This document shows, one piece after another, positions 48,288 through 60,627 of a DNA stretch of 64,000 nucleotides. The DNA comes from Prunella strophiata (lineage: Eukaryota; Chordata; Aves; Passeriformes; Prunellidae). The stretch's first letter is position 1; each line of letters starts with the position of its first letter. The notes under the pieces are model-generated. The model was not told the origin of the DNA. It saw only the letters and a list, made by a program, of their open reading frames with translations, and did no database searches. Position numbers and translations under genes: made by a program. The stretch spans positions 4,472,530 through 4,536,529 of the forward strand of contig JAZBQD010000019.1 in NCBI GenBank assembly GCA_036583965.1, written 5' to 3'.

Positions 48288-48794
48288 TGTGGGAAATGGA
48301 CTTGTAGAGAATTCTTAAATTCTCTACAAATTCTCTAAAGAGAATTCTTCTTCTTTGACAGAAATCTTACATAGTGTGTATTTGTATGTAAACTTTGAGA
48401 CAAGAAATGCTGACTTAGAAATGCCATGGAATAGGACAGACATTGTTGAGAAAGAAATGGAACTAAAAACAAGTTTCAAAGGATGGCCTTGCAAATAAGA
48501 CTAGATAATTTGGAGAAAAAGAACTATGAAAGATGCATTGCAGTAGGACCCATGAGGGGTAATTTTAGATGATTGGCTTTAAGGCATCTACAGCATGGTG
48601 TGGCAAAAAGCTGATAGGCCAAGAAATGCTTATAATGTATTGTAATTAGGAAATAGTTGGGTTTTGATTGTGATGGTGTGAATTACAACATCTGTATTGT
48701 CTCACCCTTCACATGAGACTGAAAATGGAATAAAAGTTTTTAAAATGCCTTTCAGTTGCCCCATCTCTGGGTCAGAAAAAGGCATAATCCCACA
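48288..48794 (+). mobile_element. LTR, family C
   Basis: A 507-bp segment bounded by a perfect 7-bp inverted repeat, TGTGGGA at the left and TCCCACA at the right. An AATAAA (48729-48734) lies 60 bp before the right edge, as in a plus-oriented LTR. A TTGG motif follows the right edge by three bases, so a few bases of internal sequence might remain, but it matches no primer-binding site I can name. No second copy is in the window. It is antisense to the host gene. Confidence 0.55.
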
Positions 48795-49122
48795 AAATTG
48801 GTGGTTTGTGTGAGGAACAAAGTATTGGTTAGTTTTGTGTTGTAAAACTGTATAAAGACATGAAAGTTGGTGAATTCACCTGAATTTGAAAGACACTGAA
48901 AGTGCTTTGGAAGGTCCCTTCCCTTCCTGAGTCACAGCTCCCTGCCAGTCTGCAAAACCAGACAGTTTTTGGGTTTTCTGTCCCCAGCCCATGGTTAAGG
49001 GCTGCAGGGGAACCTCGTGCCACAGGAAGAGAAGTTAAGGATGGTTGTGCTGGATCAGCTGAGCCCCCATCCCATCTCTGAAGGCAGATGCTCCCAGAGA
49101 AAGGCAAACAGAGCTGACAGAG

Positions 49123-49736
49123 TGTCAGAGCTCTCTCAGGAGCTCGAGATGACCCCGAGATGTTTGAGAGTCTCTGTGTCCCAGCCCCAGAACCAAAGAA
49201 GGAGTCAGGAGTCTTCTTGTGCAGTTTTCAAGGTTGTTTATAATTTCTTATCTAACAAATTTTCTCCCTGACCCACTGAGCTCTGTTCAGCAGGTCAGTC
49301 TGAGGCACACTGCCCACCTCTGGGGTGCTGTTGTCTTTTTATACTAAAAACTACCTGTACATTATTTACAGTTAATTTCCAATACCTATCACCTGTGTTA
49401 CACAGTCCAACTCTACTCTGAACCAATCCAAAAGTGCCACCACCACCCAGAAGATGGAGGCTGTGAAGAAGGAGAAAGAAGGACAGAACACACCCAAATT
49501 CCTCCATCTTGACCTCTGAACCCTCATTCTAAAAAACCCCAAAATTCTACATTTTCACGCTGTGATAAACTTATTATTACTCTACTTAATTTTTGTGGCT
49601 TGTAACTCTTCATATAAGGTTGGTAATTTTTTCCATGGCTCAAAATCAAAGGCACAGGGGTCTTGGTCTCTGTGCCAAGGTCTCTGAGCTCCCTGGAGCC
49701 ATCCAGGGCAGCAGAGGGATGTCCTGGGTTCTGACA
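49123..49736 (-). mobile_element. Solo LTR, family A copy 2
   Basis: This 614-bp copy is highly similar to 16097-16721 along its whole length. Its edges form a perfect 7-bp inverted repeat, TGTCAGA and TCTGACA. It has TATAAAAAG at 49335-49343 (minus). The poly(A) region is altered relative to copy 1 (TTTATAATT in place of TTTATTTTT on the plus strand). It is sense to the host gene, inside its large intron. The flanks show no target duplication. Confidence 0.75.
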
Positions 49737-50286
49737 TTCCATCTCTGCTGTGTCCCTTTCTGGATGCACAGAGGGGCAGAATGGCACAGAGTGTTCAGAG
49801 TTAAAATGCTGGTTGTTATTTTTCTCTCTGTTCCTTTATCTCTTCACATCCCTCCAGGCCAGTGCTCCTGCTCTATCATCCTCCCCTCTCTCTCATAAGG
49901 ATTTGGAGCAGAGGCTTTGCTTTAATTTCTCCTTTTTGCCACAAGTCCCCAGTTTGCCATTCAAATTCCTTCTCTTGTGGTTACAGGACTAACAATAAAA
50001 ACAACTCTCAGCCTAAATTGCCCCCTGGCACTTGACTGTCCCTTGGATTTTCTCCAGGATTTCACAAACAGCATCCAAGCTTTCCTACTTACCCAGCCAT
50101 AAATAAGCTCAATTTCCCCCATTATTGACCCTGAGCATTAACACCCACTCATCCCCAGCTAGAGGGACTGTGGGGAACATCTCAGGAGGGAACATCTCTG
50201 CATCCCTGCTCAGGGCTGGGGACAGGGCAGGATGGGTCCAACACTCATCACCTGGGAGCCCTGCTAGTGAAATCTGCTTTTACAAT

Positions 50287-50500
50287 CACAGAACTATAGA
50301 ATTGTTTAGGTTGGAAAAGCCATCTAAGATCATCAAGCCCAACCATTCCCCCAGCACTGCCAAGGCCACCCCTAACCTGATGTCCCCAAGTGCCACCTCC
50401 ACATCTTTTAAAGCCCTGCAGGGATGGGGACATCCCCCTTTCCCTGGGCAGCTGTGCCAGGGCTGGCCAACACCTTTCACAATATCCAATCTAACTTCTG
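50287..50500 (-). mobile_element. CR1 LINE 3' region
   Basis: Minus-oriented: ATAGAATTGTTTAGGTTGG through CCCAAGTGCCACCTCCAC and GGCAGCTGTGCCAGGG. Confidence 0.9.
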
Positions 50501-50894
50501 AGCAGTGAAGAGCAGAGGAGGGAAACACCTGAGCTCTCAGGCCATCAGAGGGGACTCCAGCAGCCTCAGGAGCAATCCAGGGAGCTGCAGACCTCTCCTG
50601 GCTCATGCCAGGGAGATGAGGACAGGGGAACTCTCCTGCCCACCCACACTGTGTAATGTATTCAGGGGAACTGCTGGCAGGAGCTTGAAGAACATTCAGA
50701 CTATATTAAAAAGCAGAAAGTCCCACTGTTCTTTAAACCCTCATATTCATCTTCAGAGCCCACACAGTGGTGACTAACCAAACCTTCATAACTAATCACT
50801 GCTGCTGTTAATTAGTGCCACTGGACTGTGCTTTTCCTCCTGCAGGTGACTCCAGTTTGGGGCTGCCTGCTCTGGTTTGGAAGGATGGTGCTGC

Positions 50895-50970
50895 AGCATC
50901 TCAGAGAACCAGCAGGGCTGGGAAATACCTCTAAAATCATCAAGTCCCTCTGTCTGTGCCAGGCCATGTC
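50895..50970 (-). mobile_element. Possible short CR1 fragment
   Basis: CTCTAAAATCATCAAGTCCC and adjoining text look like a degraded minus-oriented CR1 tail. Confidence 0.4.
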
Positions 50971-51449
50971 CAAGCACTGCCCCAGGAGCTCCCACCAGCT
51001 GCAGCCAGAGCTCCAGGGACACCCCTGGGCACAGAATCCCCTGCAGAGCCCTGGGAAGGATCCTGGAGCTGCATCCCAAGCCCTGCACTGCCCCAAAGGC
51101 ATTTCTGCCTGCTTGGTGCTCTCAGTGCCTGCCTGCAGCCAGGCAGGGTGAGCTGCAGGGTTTGAGACATTCAGCCTGGCCCAAACAACCACTGTGGCTC
51201 TTGCCCTGAGCTTGTCAGGGGGCAGAGGCTGAAATCAGACACAAGGAGCCACTGATGGTGCCAGAGAAATCACAGAGCCCTCTGCAGCTCCAAGGCTGTG
51301 GGAGCAGAGCATTCACCAGAGCAATGCTGAGTTTTGCCAGCTCAGATTCTGACTTTGCTCCATTAAGACATACAAAACATGCTCCTGGCTGCCTCTGTCT
51401 ACCAAAAGTTAAATTAACTCCCTGCCTCTCCTGCTCCAGACTGCAATTA

Positions 51450-51492
51450 AAGAATCACAGGATTTGTTTAGGTTGGAAAAGTCCATCCAGCT
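51450..51492 (-). mobile_element. Short CR1 tail fragment
   Basis: AGAATCACAGGATTTGTTTAGGTTGG-type text (51452-51477), about 40 bp only. Confidence 0.5.
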
Positions 51493-52198
51493 GTACTGGA
51501 GCAGGGTTGACTCACCATGGAGTCACTGCAAACTGTGACTTGAGAGGTGAAACAGCACACACAGGAACATGTTCTGGATATGGGAGAGCAGCCATGACCA
51601 GAAACCAATGCTTCCCTCAGGGTACTCACCAGGTCTAACATGATGCCTGACCCCTCTATGCAACACTTCCTAAAACCAAAATATCAAAAGAGACTGTATT
51701 TAAGCAGGAAATTAAATTATATTTAACAGAAAATTACAAAACCCACAAGGAAGTTATCTTCCTGACAGGATATTTATACTGAACCCTATTTTATAATTTT
51801 CCTGACTTTTCTTATGGGTAGTTTTAAGAAAGCCAGGATTGAGCAGGGCAAATTAACCCCCTCACTCTCAGGAAGAAACAGCTCCTGGTGGGACTGGAAG
51901 GGCAGACACTGAGATCTCTCCTCAGCCCTAAACCAGAGCACACACCAAAGCCATTGAGGGGTCTTGGAAATCCTCTGCTGGTGTCAGACTTGTCCCAAAG
52001 TGTGCAGAAGGAAATGCTGGAATAACTGGCACACAGAAAGAACCACAGGAGGGTCACCAAGATGCCACAATGTGCCAGGGGTGGCTTCCTGGGCTGTGCT
52101 CCTGACAGGGACCTTGGAGCATCCTCTGGGTCACCCTGGCATGGGCAGCCCTCAGCTGGAATGAGGGGTGCAAGAGCACATCCAGCCCAAGGGGACAG

Positions 52199-52240
52199 TG
52201 ACAGTGGCACAGCATGTGGCAGTGGCACAGCATGTGGCAC
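52199..52240. repeat. 18-bp direct repeat
   Basis: Two copies of CAGTGGCACAGCATGTGG in tandem with a partial third. Confidence 0.7.
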
Positions 52241-52752
52241 TGCTAAATAAACAGGGACAAGAGACACAAGGGTGAGCAGCCACTCCTGCAAAACCAGTCC
52301 ATTCACACACCTGAGTGGTCAGAGGGGAAAGGGGGATTTGGGAAAAACAGCCTCAAAAAGGACTCAGACTGGAGAAGCTCTTGGCTTCACTTCACACTGA
52401 TAAAGCCTCAAGCACAGATGGTGCTGCTGGGATATTAAAATAAATGATGGGCTATCAGGGAGCAGCCTGGCTGAAACCTTTATTACAGCCCAGGCTTGGG
52501 TGAGGCTGTGATTAGAATTACTCAAAAACAAGGGGGGGAAAAAGAAAAAAGAAAAAAGAAAGCAAAAGCCTCCAGTAATTCTCACCATATCGACCCCTGT
52601 CTGTGATTAATGTTGATACTCAGCATCTTTGCAAGACAGCAACTGCTGGAGGTTTGAGGTAATTATTTTATTGTCAGACAAAAATGTGAGCAATTTGCTT
52701 ATTTTCAGTATATGTTCCTAATTCAGTCTTCAGGCAGAGCAGAACTTCTACA

Positions 52753-52963
52753 TATATATATATATATATATACTCATATATATATATACTCATATATATA
52801 TATACTCATAGATATAGATATATATATATATGTGTAGTGTATATATATATATTTATATTTATATATATTTATATATATATTTTTATATATATGTAGTTTA
52901 TATATATGTAGTTTTATATATATATAAAACTAATATTTATTTTATATATATAAAACTTATATA

Positions 52964-52999
<36 letters not shown>

Positions 53000-53014
53000 T
53001 ATTTAGAGAGAGAG
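52753..53014. repeat. TA-rich dinucleotide tract
   Basis: Compound microsatellite: (TA)n, TACTCATA insertions, ATATTTATAT segments, (GTAT)7 near 52971-53000 and a terminal (AG)n. Highly self-complementary. Confidence 0.95.
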
Positions 53015-54242
53015 AGAACATCCTTCCAGGAAATAACTACTTGGATCTCCTTTGATTTTAAGGGGTCTTAATCAGAGTGAACACCAGAGGGGAGACAGGT
53101 TTAGCATCAGTCATTTGTGGTTTGCACTGTCCAAAGCAGAAAGTGCATCTACATTCTCATTAGGGAGGGACATTTTAAAATTACCCTCTCAATAAATTAC
53201 CCTCTCTCTCCCTACCACTTGTTGCAAAAAGCTCTTTTGCTCTATTTTTCTCTCAGCAGCTCTGCCATGGGGCCAACAGTTTTAACCCCAAAGATCAGCC
53301 TCTGATGTAAATCCCCAGAAGGACAGAGGCAATTCAAGGCTGATGAACCTTCACATTCCCCTCTCTCCATTTTTTGAATGCCATGAAAACAGACAGTTCT
53401 TTGCTCTGCAGTATAGATCACTACTAGAAAATAAATGTGATTTCTCCAACGTGAGGACAAGCCTCTTTTTACATGGCAAAGGCCACCCAGACAGGCACAC
53501 AAAGGGAAAATGAGTAACTCTCAGCCAGGGAAGGCACAGCTCTGCCTGTGTTCTTCAATCAAGCCAAGTGACTGCTGAAATCTCAAGGGACAGAGGGGTT
53601 CAAACCCAGCTCCTCTGCCTAAATGGAGCCAGGTTTTCTGACATGTAGAAACTGAAGGGTGGCAGAAGAGGCAAAGCACACTGAGAAGTGACACATGCAA
53701 ATACTTGAATCTGCAGGGATAGGAAAGGACAGGATTACTGCAGGCTAAAGAGAGAGCAAAGACACCATGATTTACATTCCAGTGGGGCTGACAGGCAAGG
53801 GGACAGGCAGCTGAGAGCCCAGAAGGATTCCTGCCTCCCTGTGCTGGCAGGAACCCAGATGGTGCTTGGGCAGCAGATGCAGCCCAGCCTTCAGAGCACA
53901 GAGCTCTGCACAGGTTAATGGACCCTATCCTTGAATCCAGGCAAAAAAAAAACCCCAAGATAAATTACCTGGAGCAGCAAATGCAAAGTCATGCTCCAAG
54001 GTAGACACATCTTAACTTTAAAGGATGTGTCAAACAGATGGATAGAGGCAGACAGCTGGGGAAGGTCAGAAACGCTCAGACACGTGCCTGAGTTTTCCAA
54101 CTTTGCTTTCTTGAGCTGACAAGAGCAACTGGAGGTGCAGCAGAAAGCCTCTCAGGAGTCTTCCTGTGCTGGCAAAGTCCAGAAGCCTGGTGCTGCTGCA
54201 GCTGCCCTTCTGTGCCACCCAGCAAGCCAAGGAGGGAGAATT

Positions 54243-54440
54243 TCATAGAATCATTAACGCTGGAAAAGATGACAGAGATCATCAAGTCCAAGCACCACCC
54301 CAGCACCAAGCACCATTTCCATCACTAAACCATATCCACAGAGTTTTTTGAACACTTCCAGGGCTGGTGACACAATCACTTCCCTGGGCAGCCTGTTCCA
54401 AAGTTTGACAACTTTTGTTGAAGGGTTCCCCTTAGTAAAG
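54243..54440 (-). mobile_element. CR1 LINE 3' region
   Basis: Minus-oriented: ATTTCATAGAATCATTAACG, GATCATCAAGTCCAAGCACC and GGGCAGCCTGTTCCAAAG. It abuts the family B LTR region. Confidence 0.85.
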
Positions 54441-54536
54441 CTTCCCTAATGCTCTCTGTACACAGACATCACCCAAGACTCCCCTACCTGAGCTGTGCAG
54501 GGGAGTTTTCTGTTGAGTTTTTGGGTTTTTTTTTTT

Positions 54537-55108
54537 TGTTAGGGTTTGGATTAAATGTGTGAGACAGTATTTCTTGTTTAGATTTAGATGTTTATTAGTT
54601 CTTATCTATATTACAGTTTCACAAACTGTGAGTTCTACAGCACTTCACTCTAACAAACTAAAAATGGAGCTGTGTCTTTCTCTTTATAAGGCTTGGTTCA
54701 GAAGGTCACAAGATTTTTAGTTACAAGACTTTTAAGGATTTATTAAGCAATAAAACACTGCCAACAATTTATGTTTTTGACTCAATCCTTAAATATTTTG
54801 TCTTATGGACTCATGCTACAGTGTAAGCTTTTTTAGCCAATCATATTATGACACACAAACCTGCAGTACTGCATTCTAAACTTCTTGTTTTCCTTTGTAA
54901 CTGCTTTTATTTTTTCTATATCTTAAACTCCGAAACTAAACTTTTCTTAACTTAACATATCTCTGCTTTAAACTATAAATCCACATTCTCTCTTCTAGCA
55001 CCTAAGTTTGGAAGCCTTTTCCAAGATCTCAAATCAAATCCTGTATTTAATTCTAAGTTTTGGATTACAGATAAAGTTCTGAGAATTCCCGGCATCTCAG
55101 ATTCCAAC
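54537..55108 (-). mobile_element. LTR, family B copy 2 (minus orientation)
   Basis: Inverted relative of 45705-46231. In minus orientation it has the matching U3, then TTATAAAG (54682-54689) about 25 bases after the shared GTGACCTTCTGA block, then AATAAA at 54591-54596, and ends near 54537 (CTAACA). The TG edge near 55108 has mutated. It is sense to the host gene and retains both promoter and poly(A) motifs. Confidence 0.6.
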
Positions 55109-55548
55109 TCTCTCCAAACTGAAGAAAAAGAAGCAGAAATGCCATGGATGGACAGGATCTCTTCACTCCTCCCTGCAATAGCCAGTAACTTCACTTTAAT
55201 ACATTGTGTGATGGGGTTCCATCTTCTCCATGGGCAGGGAGAGCCAAAAATGAGAAAATGCCTCTAAATCCTCCCCCAGCCCCTGGAGACAGCACTTTAT
55301 GTCTGGTGAGAAATGGGTTTAGTCTTCCCCTGACACAGGTTGAACTGGGTGCATAAACATTGTGGAAGGGCTGGTGTTTCAGAGTAATGTATCCAAGGAT
55401 GTTTTAGTGCTGCTGCTTCCCAACACACTCCAACAAAAATGTCAGGGTGAAATATCAGCCTGATTATTGTGAGCCACAGCTTTGTGTCACCTGTTCCTGA
55501 TAGCTGAGCTGGGAATGACCTCCAATCTTCTGATTTACTCATGGGATC

Positions 55549-55690
55549 ACAGGACTGTTTAGTTTGAAAAGCCTCTCAAAGATCAAAACCAACCATTTCC
55601 ACAGCACTGCCAAGCCACCACTAACCCCTGTCCCCAAGTGCCACATCCACACAGCTTTTAAATCCCTCCAGGGATGGGAATTAGCTGCTT
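55549..55690 (-). mobile_element. CR1 LINE fragment
   Basis: Minus-oriented: CACAGGACTGTTTAGTTTG, CAGCACTGCCAAGCCACC, AATCCCTCCAGGGATGGG. Confidence 0.8.
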
Positions 55691-58600
55691 TCCTCATCTC
55701 TATCCCCTTCCCTTAGCCTTGATTTCTGCTTTGAGGACAAGAGCTGAGGTGCTTCCAAGAGGAAGGAGGTGGCTCCAGCTCATCAGGGGTTGATGCTCCA
55801 TGGTTGGAATCTCCTCATCCCAGCTCACAGAGCAGACACACTGTCCCTGTCCTCCCTTTGAAACACACTGGCCTCATTCCCAAGGGCACAGCAGTCCTGT
55901 GCTGGATGGGGAAAGTGAGAAGCACAAGAGGGTGGCAGGTCAGGACCACAGGGCTCAGAACTGTCCAAGTTTTGTGTCTCCTGGAAGGTTCCACTGGCCA
56001 AGATCCCAGCACAGGGCTGTGCAGGGAGCAAGCAGGTTGAAGAAAGAAGGAATATTAGAGAGACACACTCCCCAAAACACCTTGGAATTGGATCTGATGA
56101 GGGGCAAAAGCCATCTCTGATGTGTATTGTCCCCTCCTGGGAGCTGCTCTGTTGTTATAACAGCAAATGTCACCCTGAGCTGGCAGAGAGGATCACCACT
56201 GCTCACAGACAGCAAGCAGAATTCCCTTGGACAAGACAAACCTGATTAAATATGAGTCTGCTCCAGGATTAAGATGCAACCATGAACAAAAAAAGATAAA
56301 AAAGAAGCAATTCCAAAGGGAGTGCACATCCCTCACGAGGGACAGAAACCTGAGCTAGGCACAGATTGATGGTGGGAGCTTCACTGCTGCTTGGGAGAGG
56401 GAAGGGGAGCTAGCAAGGAACATATGGAACTGTGGAAATTATTTGGAGCACCCAGAAAGACAGGAAGAATAATCATCTCTGCTCCTGAGACTGCTCATTT
56501 CTGTCTGCAGCCATCTGCAGAACCCAGACCCTGCATGGCCACAAAACTCCCATAAATAGCTGGGATGGGGCAAGGCCACAGAGGGCAGGACTGCTGCAGG
56601 CAGCTGCACTTGGAACATGTGGGGAAGGAAAATTTGCTGGTTTCTCTCCTCCTCCTGGTTCCTGCCAGCCTCTCCCACCTGGGATCCCTGTGGACTGTTA
56701 GGATGGTGACCCTCTGAGTGCCCATTCCAGGGAGAAATGCAGGTGTGCCCATCCTGCCTCCAGAAGGGAAAGGCAATGCCCAAGCACTAATTTAATTCCC
56801 CTCCTTCAATTCCCCACTCTGCAAAGGCTCCCTGGTGAAACCAGGGGGTCACTGGGCCTCTCTGTGGTTTTCTCACCACCTTTAAAACACAGATGAGCCT
56901 TCCCAGGGTGATTAAGGAGATAAATGCATTAAAGATTAAAAGCACTCTGATGTTCCAATGCCAAGAGCTGTAAGAGTACCTAAAATAGATCCATTTGGGG
57001 CAGCAATTAAAGAACATATTACTAATTTCTGAGTCTCAGCTCCTGCCTTCCTAATGCTGGTTATTTTTGCCCATAAAAGCATTAATCCTATCTTCCTGTA
57101 AAAATGACATTTCAAACATTCATCATCTTTCACTACTGTCCTTCTGCTCCTCTGCCTCACCATCATTAACCAGAGGCATCTGTTATATGGTTTATGCAGT
57201 GTAATTTGTGACCACAGATCTGCAATACAACAAGAGCTATTTTCTCTGTAAGTAGCTGCTCAGAGCTACAAATATTTTTTATCTATTATATTAAAAAAAA
57301 AAAAATCACATTCCAGAAGTGTTTTTTATTATGCAAGTGCCTTGTCATTACCTGAGAGAGTTATACAACCTTCCATTATAGTGAGAACTAATGTCCTACC
57401 CACAGAAGTACATGAAACCCAGACATGGTTTCTATTTTGGAAACTACATATTGAGAATTACATTGTCACACTCCATAACTTCTTCCTAAATTGCTGTTTG
57501 TTTGTTTTTGGTTCAATCTCTAAATCCTATCCACAGGGATGGTCCAAACTCCCCTGTGTACAATTCCTCCATGGGCAGATGGAAATCAAAAACAAATGCT
57601 GTGGAACCAGGCAACTCCTGACAAGCTACAGCCCTGCAATGTGGTATTGCCATGGACAGGTGGATGCAAAAACACCCCAATGGGTCAGCTGAAGAAAGGC
57701 AGAGCTGGAAAAAAATGGATTTAGGTTAAAATAGAGAATAAAAAATAGCACCTAGCATACACACAAGCCACCACAGAGATTTAATTCAGATGTAATATGG
57801 AACTGCAGAATGATGAAGACAAAGGTGCAAAGCCATGTCAGCAAACATACAAAAATTACATCAAGAGGACCCTGAACGGAGGAAGAATAAAACACCAACT
57901 CCATACATTTTAAATGTTATATTTTAAAATGACTGCATGCCCCAATGGGGTAAAATTAAAGGCTCAGTAAATTGCCCTAAGTCTCCTGCTGTTACCTGCT
58001 GTGGATAGCAGGAGTTATTCACCTTGGGATGTGGAGGACAGGCAAGCACTAAGGCATCAGGAAATAGCTTGGAAGTCTGAGACCATTTCCCTCTTGGCTC
58101 ATTCTTGTTAAATTAAGAATTCTCACAGAACTTAAGAGAGAATAAACACTCTTGAGAGCTGGGAGAAGAAGCCACCACCAACAGAAGCAGAGGGGTTTGA
58201 TCTCCTTGGAGTTGCACAGCAAAGCCCACCTGCTCTAAGATGCATGAGGACCATAAACTAAACTAAACAACCATAAACTGCTCACCAGGTTTGAACCCAC
58301 CTCAACCAACTGCAGCTCTCCTGGTAATGCATCACAAAAGAGGGAGCAGGGGAAGATCAGGTATTTTTATTTACTCCCTGGAAATTCAAGTTATCCACCT
58401 GGTCTCTGAGCTCCTCTGATGCTCTCCAGGTGTTCAGTGTTTGCCTACCACACACCACCTACACACAAATCAAGAAACAAGTACAGAGACACCAAAGCCA
58501 CCTCACAGAAAATGCACAGAGGCCCAAAAGTGTTGCTCTGTCCTTCACTGGAAACCTGTGGAAGGAAAGCACTTGAACAGGACCAAGCCAGACCCCAAAT

Positions 58601-59892
58601 CATATTCAGACCTTGCTTCCCAGAGCTGCAAGGCACCAGGATGGCTTTTGGAGGGTCAAATTCTATTTTATAAATGCACAGATTCTCTCATTTTCTGCTT
58701 TACTCTTTGTCTGTGTATTGCTGGTTAGAGAGCCAGCTGATGGGCTGTAAAACTGTCAGTCTCATTACTGGCACTAATAAATGGCTTTTGCTCAGCTGCA
58801 GTTAATGCAGGACCATCTGACTGCCCAGAACTGACATTTTTAATGATTCTGTTCCTCCAGCACCTTCTCATTGACCACTACAAAAATCCAAACTGTCTCT
58901 TGCTCTGCCAAGCTGTTTTGTGGATCAAGTTCCTTGTTCTCCAGGGATTTGCAGTTGTGTCAGCCATCAGAGCAAGCAGACTCTGTAATAGCTGGCCTGA
59001 GAACAGCTATTCCAACACTTCTGGGCTCTTCTGCACTATAGATTTTAGCATTAAATGTCAAATTTCTGAAGGCTAGAGGACAGAAGCATCCCCAGGAGGA
59101 AAACACGAGTGCAAAGTATTTTAAAAATGGAAAATGCCACCTGTGAAAGTTTGGTGCTTGGATGTTGTCCCCTCACCCTGTTCTCTGTGGGGTTCTGTCA
59201 CCTTCCTTCAGGTGTCCCTTTCCAGTGCTGTATCCCAGGTGAAGAGAACAACCTCCCCCACCAAATCCTGCTTAATTTACACAATAAGGGAAATTCTTCA
59301 CATCTCAGTGCTACTTAGGGAAGGAAGAGACAGGCAGAGCTCTTCTGGGGATGTCCAGCAGTTACAAAGCAGTCCCCAAATTAAAAGAACTGGATTTTCA
59401 AAGATGAAAATCACCTGGAGAAAAAGGGTTTCAAAGCAAAAATAGCCCATGCAGCAGATCTAAAGCTTAACAAGTCTTTTACAGTGAGTCTGGTCTCTCC
59501 AGGTGCTCCAGCAGAACAATGGGAGCAGCTCCTCCAGCTCCCTGCCAGGTCTGGGGGGATTTCTTCTGCTCTCAACAACCCACTTTGTGCTGACACCAGC
59601 TGTGTGCTTTTTCCCACCTCTCCTGTTCTCCCAAACCCACTCCACCAAGAAGCACAAGGGCCAGGACCAGGTATGGACACAGAGGCAGCCTGGTGTGTGC
59701 CATGAACCCAGAGCTGGGAAGCAGGGCAGAAATCCTCAGCTGGCACAAGCTGGAGAGGGGAAGGGCTACACTCCTGCAGAAGCAGCTCCCGTTCCCCACT
59801 CACCCCCAGGACATCAGCTCTCTCATCCCCTGGGTTCAGCTCCTTCCATGGCCTTAGGTCATCAGTGGGAGCTCATGCAAGCCCTTGGTTTT

Positions 59893-59980
59893 CACAGAAT
59901 CACAGAATCATGCAATGGCTTGGCTTGGAAGGGATTTTAAAGATCATTTAGTTCCAATCTCCTCATCTAGCTTCCATTTC
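59893..59980 (-). mobile_element. CR1 LINE tail fragment
   Basis: Minus-oriented: TTCACAGAATCACAGAATC, then GGCTTGGAAGGGATTTTAAAG; truncated. Confidence 0.8.
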
Positions 59981-60577
59981 CTTTGGGCCTCTAAAACAGA
60001 AATGATTTCCCTTTCTCTCAGGAGTGCTGTTGAGCACCAGCACACTGCAGATGGGGAAGGAGCAGTGTCACAGAGCCACTGAGGTCATCCAGACAGGAAA
60101 AGAATAAATGGCTCTTTACATAAGTGTCTGCCTGCTGGAATCAGTGGGCTGAGTCACCAGCAGAGAGGCTGAGCCCACTGTGGCCCCTCTTTTTACAGCA
60201 CTGCACAAAAGTCCACCTAACTCCTAAAAATGAACTCAGCTCAGCCACAGCCCCATCCCCTCCCTCATGGGTGTCTGCACTGACTGCAGCAGCCTAAAAA
60301 CAAAAAGAAATCCAAACCACTTGGATCTGGTGACTTCCAGAGAACACCAAAATCCTCCTCTGCCCAGTCCTCCAGGTGCTCAGAGCCATCACTGATGCTG
60401 ACCCAGCTCACACTTCACAGGGGCTCCTCCAATGTGCATGGAAGCCAATAAAACATAAGCTGGGGGGAATAATCCTGCCTTTTACCACACAGTCTGTTTA
60501 TTCCTTGTCTGAGGCTTTTGGAAAGATGCCCTTTCAGGGCTCTGAGGAACAGCACCAGCCCCTGGTCACCTTCTTCT

Positions 60578-60627
60578 GTACCAGATATGCAACTTCTCAC
60601 CTGCCTGCTGTACCAGATATGCAACTC
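60578..60627. repeat. 33-bp direct repeat
   Basis: GTACCAGATATGCAACT occurs twice about 33 bp apart with partly matching text between. A small local duplication. Confidence 0.7.

Noticed and set aside
16097..49736. Two LTRs as ends of one provirus
   Set aside because: They are 33 kb apart with host exons between them and no gag, pol or env; the first has its own near-match target duplication.
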